A DNA stretch of 64,000 nt from Paenibacillus foliorum (GCF_013141765.1 NZ_WHOD01000027.1:62001-126000), one strand, 5' to 3'. Positions 43,957-53,698 are shown, numbered from the stretch's first letter. Program-made: numbers and translations. The notes: generated from the letters alone by a model not told the origin.

Positions 43957-43999
43957 CGAAAAATCGGCCGGGCCTTAGATCCCGCACCGATTTTTCGTT
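43957..43999 (+). terminator. Intrinsic terminator after the PLP enzyme
   Basis: CGAAAAATCGG (43957-43967) and CCGATTTTTCG (43987-43997). Confidence 0.88.
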
Positions 44000-44127
44000 G
44001 TTTAGGAATGCAGGCGAAGCTGGTTTTCGTGAATGTGGAGGCTTCATTCGGAAGCAGCTGGAACCCTTCGTACTGTTTTACTTCACCAGTTGGTTCGGCA
44101 GGCTAGCTAGCTAGAGGAACAAGGATG

Positions 44128-45095
44128 CGCTATTTGGATGTGCACACGTGAACATTCTAGTGAAACGGAACTACGATCACTTATTTGCTTGGAATGTAGC
44201 ATTACAGCCTATTGTAAACGGAAATAACGCATCGTAGTTCCCTCGCTTCAAGAATTCGAGGGGTTGCGAGACAAATAAGGTATCGACGTTCCGCTTAAGA
44301 GCAAAAGCAGGAAGCAAGGGCAGGAGCAAGTCGATCTTTGAGAAGGTCTACAATGTAACCTCCCTCGGGTGAAGCTACTGGATCGAAGACCGATTAGAAA
44401 GCAAGGAAGCAGAACCATGGTAGCAGAACATGGAAGCAAGAAGCAGTAAGCATGGGAGCATGGAATAGGGAAGCAGGTAGGGAAGGTAAGTAGGTAAGCA
44501 AGTAAGCAGGGAAGCAGGTAAGTAAGTAGGTAAGTAGGTACGAAAGAAAGCAAGTAAGCAGGTAAGTAAGTAGGTAAGTAGGTACGCAAGAAAGCAGGAA
44601 AGTAGGAAACGGGCAATTAGGTATGTAGGTAAGCAAGAAATTAGGAAAGCGGGAAGCAGGTAAGTAGGCAAGCAGGCAAGCAGGTAAGAAGGTAAGAAGG
44701 TAAGTAGGTAAGTAGGCAAGCAGGTAAGTAGGTAAGTAGGTAAGTAGGTAAGTAGGTAAGTAGGTAAGTAGGGAAGCAGGTAAGCAAGTAAGTAGGCAAG
44801 CAGGTAAGCAGGTAAGCAGGCAAGCAGGTAAGCAGGCAAGCAGGTAAGTAGGTAAGTAGGTAAGTAGGTAAATAGGTAAGTAGGTAAGTAGATAAGTAAG
44901 CAAGTAAGCAGGGATTTAGATAAGTAAATAAGCAAGGCAACTACCCCCAAAAAAGTAGAACAAGAGAGGGAACGGGTGTGGGGTGGAGGAGCGTTAGCGT
45001 CCGCCTTTGAAGCTCGTGTTCCCACCGCTGCAAGCCTACTAATCAAGGAACACGACTTCAACAGCGGCCGTAATCCCACACCCGATTCCCTCCCA
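44128..45095. repeat. Dispersed intergenic element, copy 2
   Basis: Matches copy 1 at 2451-2954 in the same block order: GCGCTATTT..GCACACGTGAACATTC; an 11-base perfect inverted pair GGAACTACGAT (44167-44177) and ATCGTAGTTCC (44231-44241); GAATTCGAGG; then the tetranucleotide array; then AGTAGAACAAGAGAGGGAAC (44954-), GGGTGTGGGGTGGAGGAG, TAGCGTCCGC and TTGAAGCTCGTGTTCCCACC (45008-). Copy 2 then continues with the reverse of its own end (GGAACACGAC 45047 and CCCACACCCGATTCCCTCC 45075), which copy 1 lacks. Confidence 0.75.
44471..44935. repeat. Tetranucleotide-repeat array (RGYA)n
   Basis: About 465 bases are built from four-base units GGTA, AGTA, GGCA/AGCA in shifting order (for example GGTAAGTAGGTAAGCA); the purest part is about 44690-44895. 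The minus strand therefore has no stop in any frame and spells Leu-Thr-Tyr-Leu-Pro-type repeats in three overlapping frames. A looser version of the same units starts near 44296. Because period 4 repeats give twelve-base codon cycles in all frames, the overlapping open frames are an effect of the array, not genes. Confidence 0.9.
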
Positions 45096-45270
45096 ATGCA
45101 CCAACGTATGGGTCAAGTAAGTAACTTGGTTTATCAATTAACTTGGTCTAACAAGTAACTGGCTTTAGATGACCTTCGACCCAATTTCCTTGTCTAAAAA
45201 TGTGTTTTCTTCAGGAAATTAGCGATCAACCACTCGAGAGGCTATGGTATAATTTGACACAGGTGATCCT

Positions 45271-46992
45271 ATGAGAAACTTAAAAATCAAACATAAGCTG
45301 TTCATTTTTATCATCTTTGGAGCTTTTTTGACCAGTTTTCTCGGCTGGCTATTTGTTCAGCTTTCGCAATCGTTGTACGATAATCTGATCTATCGAGAAA
45401 CAACGGATAAGTTTCACCTGTTCTCACAGCGAATCGAAGAAAAGCTGCTGAATATAGATAAACTATCTCTATCCATCATGTCTGATGCAGACGTCCAAAA
45501 GTATTTGAAAGAAATCAAGACAGCCCCCGGCACCTATGAGTCCTACTATGCAGCCAATGAATTAAAGAAGAAACTGCTTACCTATCATTTATTTGATTAT
45601 GCGGTCTCCTCTATTACCATTCTTGATACAAATAATAACTCCCATGGAGTCGGGCTAAATGTCAAAACCATCAACTCCAGAGATATGGAGAGTCTACGAG
45701 AAAAAGCTTCCGAATACAAAGGAGCCAGCGTCTGGGTAGGTGGAATCCTGCAGGACGACGCTTTTTTCTCTCTTCGTGAAATCCGTGAGATCGATGATTC
45801 CAGCATGGAGCCGCTCGGGACTTTATTGATTAGGACCTTTTCAGACAAGATTATATATGCATCACCGAGTGAAACCCGATATTACGATTCCACGCTGCTC
45901 ATTGTATCTGAAGGTAAGGTTATTTATCCGGGTCAAAGCCCGATCAGCTATCAGGAGCAGGATTTACTTTTTAATGATGTAAATAATTTTAGCTTGATCA
46001 CCTTGAATAACCAGAAATATCTTGCAGCCCATTTTACCCTTCAATATACGGGGTGGACCTTCATTCATCTTGTGCCGTATGGGTCCATTTTCAAAGATAC
46101 GTTTATTATGAAAATTGTATTGCTATGTCTCTATGCCATTGTTTTGCTGATTATTCTGTTGGTTGGTTTGCGATTCTCGAAAAGTATTACCCAGCCGATC
46201 GAAAAGCTAACGAAAAAAATTACGGTAGTAGAGAAGGGGAATTTCGAAGTCGATAAGCTGGAATTTCCAGAAAATCGGGATGAAATCGGTCAGTTAAGCC
46301 GTAATTTCGATAAGATGATAGATAAATTGGACACATTGATCAAAGAAAATTATGTGAAGCAGATTATGCTTAAAGACGCCGAATACAACACGTTAAAAGC
46401 TAAATTAAACCCGCATTTTCTATATAATACATTGGATTCTATCAATTGGTTGGCGAGAATGAATGGACAGCAGCAAATTTCAGGTATGGTTAAGGCACTT
46501 GGAAATCTGCTTCGAAGTACGGTGAATGATAAGGAATTTATTACGCTAAAGGAAGAGATCAGTAATTTATCTAATTATATTTACATTCAGCAATTCCGAT
46601 TTGAAGACCGCCTAGTTTATCATATGCAAATAGAAGAGCATCTTCATTCGTTGTATATTCCATGTATTATTTTGCAGCCTATCGTTGAGAACAGTATCAA
46701 ATATGGGGTAGAGACAGCTTCGGAAGTTTGTGAGATAACCGTGTACGCTGAGGAGCTGCCTGATAGACTCGTGATTATTGTCAAAGATACCGGTCCAGGA
46801 ATGGACGCTGAATATTTGAATAAGCTGGAGCTTAATGAGATAACGGCGAAAGGCACAGGTATTGGATTGAAAAGCATAAATGAAAGGTTAAAAATTTTAT
46901 TTGGCGAGCCCTATGGCATTAGTATAGAAAGTGAGCCGGATAAAGGCACCATCATTAAAATCTCTATCCCCTATACAAACCATGTAGCGTAG
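45271..46992 (+). CDS. YesM-type sensor histidine kinase
   Basis: 573 residues, with ACAGGTGAT upstream. Two membrane segments (about 9-31 and 282-303) enclose a large extracellular sensor domain; a HAMP domain follows (RFSKSITQPIEKLTKKITVVEKGNFEV). The His_kinase region is the YesM/LytS kind: LKAKLNPHFLYNTLDSINWLARM, and the ATPase has PIVENSIKYG and GTGIGLKSINERL. The adjacent AraC-type regulator and sugar-type ABC importer suggest it senses the importer's substrate. Confidence 0.94.
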   Translation: MRNLKIKHKLFIFIIFGAFLTSFLGWLFVQLSQSLYDNLIYRETTDKFHLFSQRIEEKLLNIDKLSLSIMSDADVQKYLKEIKTAPGTYESYYAANELKKKLLTYHLFDYAVSSITILDTNNNSHGVGLNVKTINSRDMESLREKASEYKGASVWVGGILQDDAFFSLREIREIDDSSMEPLGTLLIRTFSDKIIYASPSETRYYDSTLLIVSEGKVIYPGQSPISYQEQDLLFNDVNNFSLITLNNQKYLAAHFTLQYTGWTFIHLVPYGSIFKDTFIMKIVLLCLYAIVLLIILLVGLRFSKSITQPIEKLTKKITVVEKGNFEVDKLEFPENRDEIGQLSRNFDKMIDKLDTLIKENYVKQIMLKDAEYNTLKAKLNPHFLYNTLDSINWLARMNGQQQISGMVKALGNLLRSTVNDKEFITLKEEISNLSNYIYIQQFRFEDRLVYHMQIEEHLHSLYIPCIILQPIVENSIKYGVETASEVCEITVYAEELPDRLVIIVKDTGPGMDAEYLNKLELNEITAKGTGIGLKSINERLKILFGEPYGISIESEPDKGTIIKISIPYTNHVA

Positions 46993-47037
46993 GACATTCA
47001 TTCTAGGTGGCAAACGACAATAGGTGAGGTGTTGAAA

Positions 47038-48618
47038 TTGATCGATCAGAGCTATAAGGTGTTTGTGGTAGATGACGAAAGAATTATACGAGAAGGCATC
47101 GCCAAATTAATTGATTGGGATCAATTGGGACTAGAATTTACCGGCTGCGCTCCTGATGGGCTATCCGCCTATGATCAAATGTCAGCTATACGGCCGGATA
47201 TCATCATAACGGATATCAAGATGCCTCGAATGGATGGACTGGAGCTGATCCAACAAACGATGAAGCTGCTGCCGTATGCCAAGTTTGTGGTTCTATCAGG
47301 CCATGGGGAATTCGAATTTGCCAGTAAAGCGATGCAGCATGGGGTCAAGCATTATTTGTTGAAGCCTTGTGACGAAGTGGACATAACGGATGTATTGCAG
47401 CAGGTTATAAGTGAATTGGATGAGCAGAGAAATAGGATAAGCTTTTATCAGATCATGGAGAATCAACTGGCTGAAGCGTTGCCTAAAGTAAAGGAGCAGC
47501 TTCTAAGAGACTGCCTGCTGAACCGAACATTTTTTAAACATGAGATGGAGCATTATAAAAAGATTCTGCACATTCATGATGAGAAGGTAAGATTGATTTT
47601 GTTCCAACTGGAGGCTGCCTTTGAATTTGTCGAATTATATGCGCTTAAAAATATTTCCGAAGAGCTGATCCAGACCCGCAATATTATGCTAAGCACGATA
47701 GTAGGAGATAAGTTTATAATCTTGCTTGAAGATATGGAATTACAGGAAATTGTAAAGATGACAACGAAAATTAAAGAGGAATTTGAGAGCAAATATAAAA
47801 TTGATTTGACCTTGTCGATCAGTAATCCTTGTACGTTCGAGGATATCCCCAAAATATATTACGATGCGCAGCAATATTTGAAATACAGGTTTTATCTGGG
47901 TGAGAGCAGTATTATCACAAGTGAAGAGGTTGATCTGGAGCTGTCATCCACCCAAACGGAAATGGTGAATTTGAATTATCACAACATCGTAATGGCAATC
48001 AAAATAGGGAATACGGAGGATCTTAAAGACGAGTTGGCTTATTTTTTTGATAAGCTGCGCGAATTTCGATGTGAAATTAATATGGCGATCAGCTACTGTA
48101 TCGAATTGATCACTACTATTGTTAGACAAACGATGCCGGATAAAATCAACGAGAACATTCCCAAAATTGTTCCTATCCTTGAGATGAAAACATTGGAGGA
48201 GATTCACCGATATATTTTTGGCGTTTCCCATGTCATAACCAAAGAAAACTACGAAGTATATTCACAAAAAAACCGTATGCTCGTTCACAGCATGGTCCAG
48301 CATATTCAAAGCAATTTGGGGAATGAGGAGCTATCGCTGCAGTGGCTTGCCAAGCATTATTTTTATATGAATGTTGATTATTTGGGGAAGCTGTTCCGAA
48401 AAGAGATGAACGAAAAATTCTCCCAGTATGTAACGAGAGTCAGAATTGAGTGGGCCAAGGAGCTCATGACGAATTTCAACAACTATAAGGTATACGAGAT
48501 TGCGGAACAAACAGGGTTTGGCAGGGATTCGCAGTATTTCAGCAACCTTTTTAAAAAGTATACAGGCTATACGCCAGTAGAATATAAAACAATGATAAAG
48601 CATGACACTCATTACTGA
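47038..48618 (+). CDS. YesN-type response regulator with AraC HTH
   Basis: About 526 residues. The frame begins at GTG 47029, which overlaps the TAGGTGAGG ribosome binding site; TTG at 47038 has proper spacing and is my choice. Receiver domain: VFVVDDERIIREG, phosphorylated Asp in ITDIKMPRMDG, KHYLLKPCDEVD with the conserved Lys. A long central region without known fold separates it from the C-terminal AraC helix-turn-helix pair (LSLQWLAKHYFYMNVDYLGKLFRKEMNEKFSQYVTRVRI...IAEQTGFGRDSQYFSNLFKKYTGYTPVEYK). Probably activates the downstream binding-protein operon. Confidence 0.93.
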   Translation: MIDQSYKVFVVDDERIIREGIAKLIDWDQLGLEFTGCAPDGLSAYDQMSAIRPDIIITDIKMPRMDGLELIQQTMKLLPYAKFVVLSGHGEFEFASKAMQHGVKHYLLKPCDEVDITDVLQQVISELDEQRNRISFYQIMENQLAEALPKVKEQLLRDCLLNRTFFKHEMEHYKKILHIHDEKVRLILFQLEAAFEFVELYALKNISEELIQTRNIMLSTIVGDKFIILLEDMELQEIVKMTTKIKEEFESKYKIDLTLSISNPCTFEDIPKIYYDAQQYLKYRFYLGESSIITSEEVDLELSSTQTEMVNLNYHNIVMAIKIGNTEDLKDELAYFFDKLREFRCEINMAISYCIELITTIVRQTMPDKINENIPKIVPILEMKTLEEIHRYIFGVSHVITKENYEVYSQKNRMLVHSMVQHIQSNLGNEELSLQWLAKHYFYMNVDYLGKLFRKEMNEKFSQYVTRVRIEWAKELMTNFNNYKVYEIAEQTGFGRDSQYFSNLFKKYTGYTPVEYKTMIKHDTHY

Positions 48619-48762
48619 TTTTCAAGTAAAAAGTGTCTGTTTTTTTTATTATCATTTGATTGGCTACCAAGTAAAATTAACTTGAAAATGCAAATAGGAG
48701 GGGCCAACCTGTTTCATTCTCTCAGGAGTGATTTTAGAAAATTCAAGATGGGGAGTGTCGTT

Positions 48763-50112
48763 ATGCAGAAAGTTACGTTTCTCTGTTTGACTGCTTTATT
48801 GACATTATCGTCCACGCTCGCCGGATGCTCACAAGGATCAAGCACCAATGCCGGTGAAACCAAGGGCAAAGAGCCAGCTGCTTCTCAGCCTAATACTGCG
48901 GCTCCAAAAAAGAATGACCCCGTCACCTTAAGAATGACTTACTGGGCAGGCTCGCAATTGACTGTCGATAAGAACAACGCAGTTATTGAGCTGTTTCAAA
49001 AGGCCAACCCGAATATAAAAATAGAAGCGGAATATTATGCGGGTGATGCTTATAATGACAAAATTAATGTACAAGCGGCTTCAAATAGCTTGCCGGATAT
49101 TGTCCGTGTAGACTACTCACAAATTCAGAACTATGTAAATAAAGGTATTTTGAAACCGCTGGATGATTACATCGCCAATAAGACCATCGATATGACCGGT
49201 GTAGCGGAAGTTAATATGAAGGGCGGTATCATTAACGGGAAAACCTATGGCATTAACATAGGAAACAATGCTCTTGTTATGTTCTATGACCCTGAAAAGC
49301 TAGAGAAAGCGGGTGTTAAAGCCCCGGGTCCAGATTACACTTGGGATCAATATGAGAAGGACTTACAGACGATCAAAGACAAGCTGAACATATATGGCGA
49401 TACCCATATGATGCAAAGTCATTTCGAAGTATGGCTCAGACAGCAAGGCAAATCCTTTTATAATAAGGCACAAGACGCTCTTGGCTATGATGATGATAAA
49501 TTGTTCATAGATTATATGAACCTTCAGCTTAAATGGCAGAAGAAGGGCATTATAAGCCCAATTGGCGTTGAGCTTGAAGTCAGAGGCTTAGAAGACGGTC
49601 CGTTTCCTAAGGGGCAAGCGGCATTCGGCGGATTCTCCTATTGGAGCAACCATGCGGATATTATGGAAACCCAGCTCAAGAAGCCTCTTGGCTATGCCAT
49701 GTACCCGGGATCAGGCGACGGTAAGGGGATGTATATGAAGCCTTCCTTCTTCCACGGGATTGCAGCTTCCTCCAAGCATCCTGAGGAGGCGGCCAAGTTT
49801 ATCGAGTTTTTCACAAACAATTTGGATGCGGCCAAATCACTGAATGCTTATTTCGGAATGCCGTATCATCCAAAGCTCATTGCGGGTATGCAGAATAGCT
49901 TCAGCGATACTCAAAAGAGAGTGTCCCAGTATCTTCAAGTGGTCGAGAAGCATTCAAGCGTCATCGATCCTCCTGCTCCGGTTGCCGGATCGGAGGTAGG
50001 TAAAATATTTACGAACATTCGTGCCGAGGTATTCTACGAGAAGATTACCCCGCAGCAAGCAGCAGAAAAATTCAGAAAAGAAGCAAATGCAGTGTTGGCT
50101 AAGAAAAAATAA
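48763..50112 (+). CDS. Sugar-type extracellular solute-binding lipoprotein
   Basis: 449 residues from the ATG at 48763 (GGGGAG seven bases upstream); the longer open frame begins at 48682 without a site. Lipobox LAGC after a hydrophobic signal. The family 1 binding domain shows TYWAGSQLTVDKNNAVIELFQKANPNIKIEAEYYAG, LPDIVRVDYSQ, GKTYGINIGNNALVMFYDPEKLEKAG and SSKHPEEAAKFIEFF. With two permeases following it forms a CUT1-type sugar importer without its own ATPase. Confidence 0.93.
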   Translation: MQKVTFLCLTALLTLSSTLAGCSQGSSTNAGETKGKEPAASQPNTAAPKKNDPVTLRMTYWAGSQLTVDKNNAVIELFQKANPNIKIEAEYYAGDAYNDKINVQAASNSLPDIVRVDYSQIQNYVNKGILKPLDDYIANKTIDMTGVAEVNMKGGIINGKTYGINIGNNALVMFYDPEKLEKAGVKAPGPDYTWDQYEKDLQTIKDKLNIYGDTHMMQSHFEVWLRQQGKSFYNKAQDALGYDDDKLFIDYMNLQLKWQKKGIISPIGVELEVRGLEDGPFPKGQAAFGGFSYWSNHADIMETQLKKPLGYAMYPGSGDGKGMYMKPSFFHGIAASSKHPEEAAKFIEFFTNNLDAAKSLNAYFGMPYHPKLIAGMQNSFSDTQKRVSQYLQVVEKHSSVIDPPAPVAGSEVGKIFTNIRAEVFYEKITPQQAAEKFRKEANAVLAKKK

Positions 50113-50196
50113 TGGAATACATGAGATAAGCCATAGCTGTATAGGGTTATGGTTTATCCCCAGATTTATCCCACGACACAAACGAGGTGATGGAGC

Positions 50197-51108
50197 TTGA
50201 GAGGAGTCGGCAACAAAACATTCTGGAAATCCGACAATACGGCGGGGTATGTATTTATTTTCCCTTGGTTGTTTGGTTTTCTTGCTTTTTCCATTATTCC
50301 GATAGCCGCTTCGCTATATCTCGCTTTTACCAAATATGACATCCTTTCTCCTCCGGAGTGGGTAGGATTGGACAATTTCAAAGAGATGTTTATGGAAGAC
50401 TCCCGCTATTGGATATCGGTTAAGGCAACGCTAATCTTCGTTTTCACTGCTGTACCCTTGCGTCTCTGCTTTGCGCTCGCCGTAGCGCTGCTGCTGAACA
50501 TGAAATTAAAATTTCTTGGATTTTTCAGAGCCACTTATTATTTGCCGACTTTGATCGGAGGCAGTGTTGCAGTGTCGGTCATGTGGCGGCAGCTCTTCGG
50601 TGCTTCGGGTGCCTTTAACTCCTTTTTGGAGTCATTCTTTGGAATCACCGAGAAGGTTTCGTGGATCACCCATCCTTCAACGGCTCTTCTGTCGCTGATC
50701 GTTTTATCCGTATGGCAATTTGGTTCTTCCATGCTTATTTTCCTTGCTGGCTTGAAGCAAATTCCTGCGGAATTATACGAGGCGGCTCAGGTGGATGGTG
50801 CCAACGCATGGCGGAAATTCAAAGACATAACGATTCCCCTATTGACGCCGGTTATCTTTTTTAATCTGGTTATGGGGATTATCAATGGATTCAAGGTGTT
50901 CACCGAGGGTATGATCGTAACCGGAGGAGGGCCCTTTGATAAGACGTTGTTCTATGTGCTGTATTTATATGAGAAATCATTCCGTTATTATGAAATGGGA
51001 TATGGCTCATCTATGGCATGGGTTCTGCTGCTAATGATCGCTTTCTTTACGGCCGTCGTGTTCAAAACATCTAAACATTGGGTTCATTATGAATCGAAGG
51101 GGGAATAG
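50197..51108 (+). CDS. Sugar ABC permease, MalF/UgpA-like
   Basis: 303 residues from a TTG with GAGGTGATGGAG upstream. Six membrane segments. Opening AGYVFIFPWLFGFLAFSIIPIAASLYLAFTKYDIL is typical; EAA loop is LYEAAQVDGANAWRKFKDITIPLLTPVIFF. Confidence 0.93.
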   Translation: MRGVGNKTFWKSDNTAGYVFIFPWLFGFLAFSIIPIAASLYLAFTKYDILSPPEWVGLDNFKEMFMEDSRYWISVKATLIFVFTAVPLRLCFALAVALLLNMKLKFLGFFRATYYLPTLIGGSVAVSVMWRQLFGASGAFNSFLESFFGITEKVSWITHPSTALLSLIVLSVWQFGSSMLIFLAGLKQIPAELYEAAQVDGANAWRKFKDITIPLLTPVIFFNLVMGIINGFKVFTEGMIVTGGGPFDKTLFYVLYLYEKSFRYYEMGYGSSMAWVLLLMIAFFTAVVFKTSKHWVHYESKGE

Positions 51109-51111
51109 AGC

Positions 51112-51966
51112 ATGAACAGCTCAGCAAAAACAATCAGGCAGTCCGGACGTATTGTTGTTCATGTTTTTGTTACTCTATTTGCCTTCGTCATGATCTACCC
51201 TGTGTTATGGATGCTATCCAGCTCCCTGAAGGATACTACTGAAATTTTTACTCATGCGCATCAATTAATTCCTTTGAAATGGAACTTTGACAACTATGTT
51301 AACGGATTTAAAGGGTTCGCTGGCATTTCTTTTTCTGTCTTTTTCAAAAACTCCTTTATCATCACCATTCTTTCTGTAATCGGGACCGTAATCTCGTCTA
51401 CCATGGTTGCTTACGGGTTTGCCAGAATTCGCTTCAAGTGGGCTCCCTTTTGGTTTGGCTGCATGATGCTAACGATGATGCTGCCAGGCGAGGTATTGAT
51501 GATCCCGCAGTATATCTTTTTTCATAAAATAGGATGGATTAATACGTTTTTACCGTTGATTGTCCCCGCTTTTTTCGGAGGAGCGTTCTTCATCTTTCTA
51601 ACTACCCAATTTTTAAGAGGGATTCCCAAAGAATTGGATGAATCGGCTTATATCGACGGATGCGACAAATATCAGATTTTTATCCGGATCATGGTGCCTT
51701 TGCTTGTCCCGGCCATTATTACGGTATCGATCTTTAAGTTTTATTGGACGTGGGATGACTTCTTCAGTCCCTTGTTATATTTAAATTCGCCCAAATTGGC
51801 GACGGTTTCCTTGGCTATTAAGAATTTCTCCGACCCTACGATGAAAACGGATTGGGGAGCCATGTTCGCGATGTCTATCTTGTCTTTGGTTCCCATAGTC
51901 GTTGTATTTTTCGTTTTTCAAAAGTATATCGTCGAAGGCATAAGCACAACAGGCTTGAAGGGATAG
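51112..51966 (+). CDS. Sugar ABC permease, MalG/UgpE-like
   Basis: 284 residues, start just after the previous stop, GGGGGAATAG upstream. Six membrane segments. EAA loop LDESAYIDGCDKYQIFIRIMVPLLVPAII; C-terminus KYIVEGISTTGLKG is the usual ending. Third gene of the importer. Confidence 0.93.
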   Translation: MNSSAKTIRQSGRIVVHVFVTLFAFVMIYPVLWMLSSSLKDTTEIFTHAHQLIPLKWNFDNYVNGFKGFAGISFSVFFKNSFIITILSVIGTVISSTMVAYGFARIRFKWAPFWFGCMMLTMMLPGEVLMIPQYIFFHKIGWINTFLPLIVPAFFGGAFFIFLTTQFLRGIPKELDESAYIDGCDKYQIFIRIMVPLLVPAIITVSIFKFYWTWDDFFSPLLYLNSPKLATVSLAIKNFSDPTMKTDWGAMFAMSILSLVPIVVVFFVFQKYIVEGISTTGLKG

Positions 51967-52041
51967 GTAGGCAGCCATAAAGTGAGTGATCCAAGGGAAT
52001 TCTTTGAACAACCTCTTAAATGAAGAAAAGGAGCTGTGATG

Positions 52042-53037
52042 ATGACAACTTATGTACCGAATGAACAAAGATATGATTCGATGGTTTATAACCGCTGCGG
52101 GAGATCGGGGCTGAAGCTCCCGGCGGTTTCATTAGGGCTATGGCATAATTTCGGTGATGTCGATACTCTGGCTAATGCCAAGTCGATGATCTGCCGTTCG
52201 TTTGATTTAGGAATTACTCATTTTGATCTGGCTAATAACTATGGACCCTCTGCAGGCTCCGCCGAGGAAACCTTTGGTAAAATTCTCAAATCAGACTTGG
52301 CTGCTTACCGAGATGAAATGATCGTATCCACGAAGGCAGGTTATTATATGTGGCCCGGACCCTATGGAGAGTGGGGCTCTAAGAAAAATATGATATCCAG
52401 TCTTGATCAGAGCTTGAAGCGTATGGGACTCGACTATGTGGATATTTTCTATTCTCATCGCCCTGATCCTAACACACCTATGGAAGAAACAATGGGGGCA
52501 CTGGATCTAATCGTGAGACAAGGAAAAGCGCTCTATGTTGGAATTTCGAATTATAGCGCAGAACAGACCAAACAAGCGATCCAGATCCTAAAGTCACTTG
52601 GAACACCGTTGCTGATTCATCAAGCTACCTACTCCATGTTTAATCGCTGGGTTGAGAATGGATTATTGGAGGAGCTGGAGGAAGGCGGAGCGGGCTGCAT
52701 CGCCTTTAGCCCATTGGCTCAAGGTGTGCTGACCAACCGCTATTTGGATGGGATTCCTCTGGATTCACGCGCAGCAAGCTCGAACAGTCCATTTCTTAAG
52801 GAGAAGGATATTACCGAGGAGAAATTGAACAAGATCAAGCAATTGAATGAGATTGCTATAGGTCGCGGGCAAACCTTGGCACAGCTTGCGCTTGCCTGGG
52901 TACTGCGTAAGGAACGTGTTGCCTCCGTTCTGATAGGAGCGAGCAAGGTGAGTCAGATTGAAGATAATGTGGGTGCAATTAACCGATTGGAATTAGATTC
53001 GACTGAAATTGAACAGATTGAGACGATTCTGCGTTAA
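52042..53037 (+). CDS. Aldo/keto reductase, YghZ-like
   Basis: 331 residues from ATG 52042 (AAAGGAG eight bases upstream). Family marks: SLGLWHNFGDVDTLANAKSMICRSFDLGITHFDLANNYGP with the catalytic Asp/Tyr, KAGYYMWPGPYG (Lys), DIFYSHRPD (His) and ALAWVLRKERVASVLIGASKV (NADPH binding). These match E. coli YghZ (Gpr), which reduces L-glyceraldehyde 3-phosphate and other aldehydes. Last gene of the YesM/YesN importer cluster; probably processes the imported substrate or an aldehyde by-product. Confidence 0.9.
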   Translation: MTTYVPNEQRYDSMVYNRCGRSGLKLPAVSLGLWHNFGDVDTLANAKSMICRSFDLGITHFDLANNYGPSAGSAEETFGKILKSDLAAYRDEMIVSTKAGYYMWPGPYGEWGSKKNMISSLDQSLKRMGLDYVDIFYSHRPDPNTPMEETMGALDLIVRQGKALYVGISNYSAEQTKQAIQILKSLGTPLLIHQATYSMFNRWVENGLLEELEEGGAGCIAFSPLAQGVLTNRYLDGIPLDSRAASSNSPFLKEKDITEEKLNKIKQLNEIAIGRGQTLAQLALAWVLRKERVASVLIGASKVSQIEDNVGAINRLELDSTEIEQIETILR

Positions 53038-53058
53038 ATAATAGCTTCAACAAAAAAT

Positions 53059-53117
53059 GGCTGAGCAGGGAAAACCTGCTCAGCCAGGGCCATAGGGGAC
53101 AAGCCTATGGCCTTTTC
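53059..53117. terminator. Two consecutive hairpins between convergent genes
   Basis: GGCTGAGCAGG-gaaaa-CCTGCTCAGCC (53059-53085), then AGGGCCATAGG-ggacaag-CCTATGGCC with TTTT (53086-53117). Confidence 0.88.
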
Positions 53118-53122
53118 ATATG

Positions 53123-53698
53123 TTATTTGAGTATATATGATTTCAAGATTTCGGTAACTTCTTCTACGGTGTCGTCTAAATCATAATTTTCAACATTGGC
53201 GTCACATTCTTTTGAGTAACCCATTTCTTGTTCATAACGGTCTAAATTCTTATAGATGACCTCCGTCGTATCTCCGCGCTCCAGCAACCGGCTCATCACC
53301 TTGTTTCGATCGGCATAAATCATGATCTGGATGACTTTATCGCCATATGCGTCCTTTACAAGCTTAGAACCCTGACGGTTTAGGATGAGGTATACATAAG
53401 GGTGCTTTTGAAACATAGCCTCGACTTCTATCGATTTGATTCCGTAAAAGACACCTTCCATTTCAAGCGTTTCGATGAATTCGTTGTTTTGCTCTGCTTC
53501 AATGAATTGCTCAGGAGTGATAAAATGATAGTCTACTCCATCTTTCTCATATAATCTGCTGGGTCGGGTAGTATAGGATAAGACTCTTTGCAGTTCACAC
53601 AAGGCTCCTACTTTCTGGGCTACGGTTTTTCTCCCGGAGCCATCGGGGCCGGTAAATACAAATATTAATCTTTTGTTATGGATCTCATTCACTATCAT
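53123..53698 (-). CDS. Guanylate kinase-like protein
   Basis: 191 residues, or 189 from a GTG at 53692, which fits the GGGAGG site better. P-loop GPDGSGRKT at ~16-24, the lid/GMP-binding region SYTTRPSRLYEKDGVDYHFI and IKSIEVEAMF keep the guanylate kinase pattern. The P-loop has RK in place of the usual SGKST, an unusual variant, so activity is uncertain. The gene stands alone, away from rpoZ or coaBC that usually neighbour gmk, so it is probably a second paralog. Confidence 0.75.
   Translation of the reverse strand: MIVNEIHNKRLIFVFTGPDGSGRKTVAQKVGALCELQRVLSYTTRPSRLYEKDGVDYHFITPEQFIEAEQNNEFIETLEMEGVFYGIKSIEVEAMFQKHPYVYLILNRQGSKLVKDAYGDKVIQIMIYADRNKVMSRLLERGDTTEVIYKNLDRYEQEMGYSKECDANVENYDLDDTVEEVTEILKSYILK

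Noticed and set aside
44471..44935. CRISPR array
   Set aside because: The four-base periodic array has no longer repeats separated by unique spacers, and no cas genes are in the window.
44248..45079. Several overlapping minus-strand open frames of Leu/Thr/Tyr/Pro/Ala/Cys repeats
   Set aside because: They arise from a four-base repeat, which keeps all three frames open; no ribosome binding site, and the frames overlap each other.
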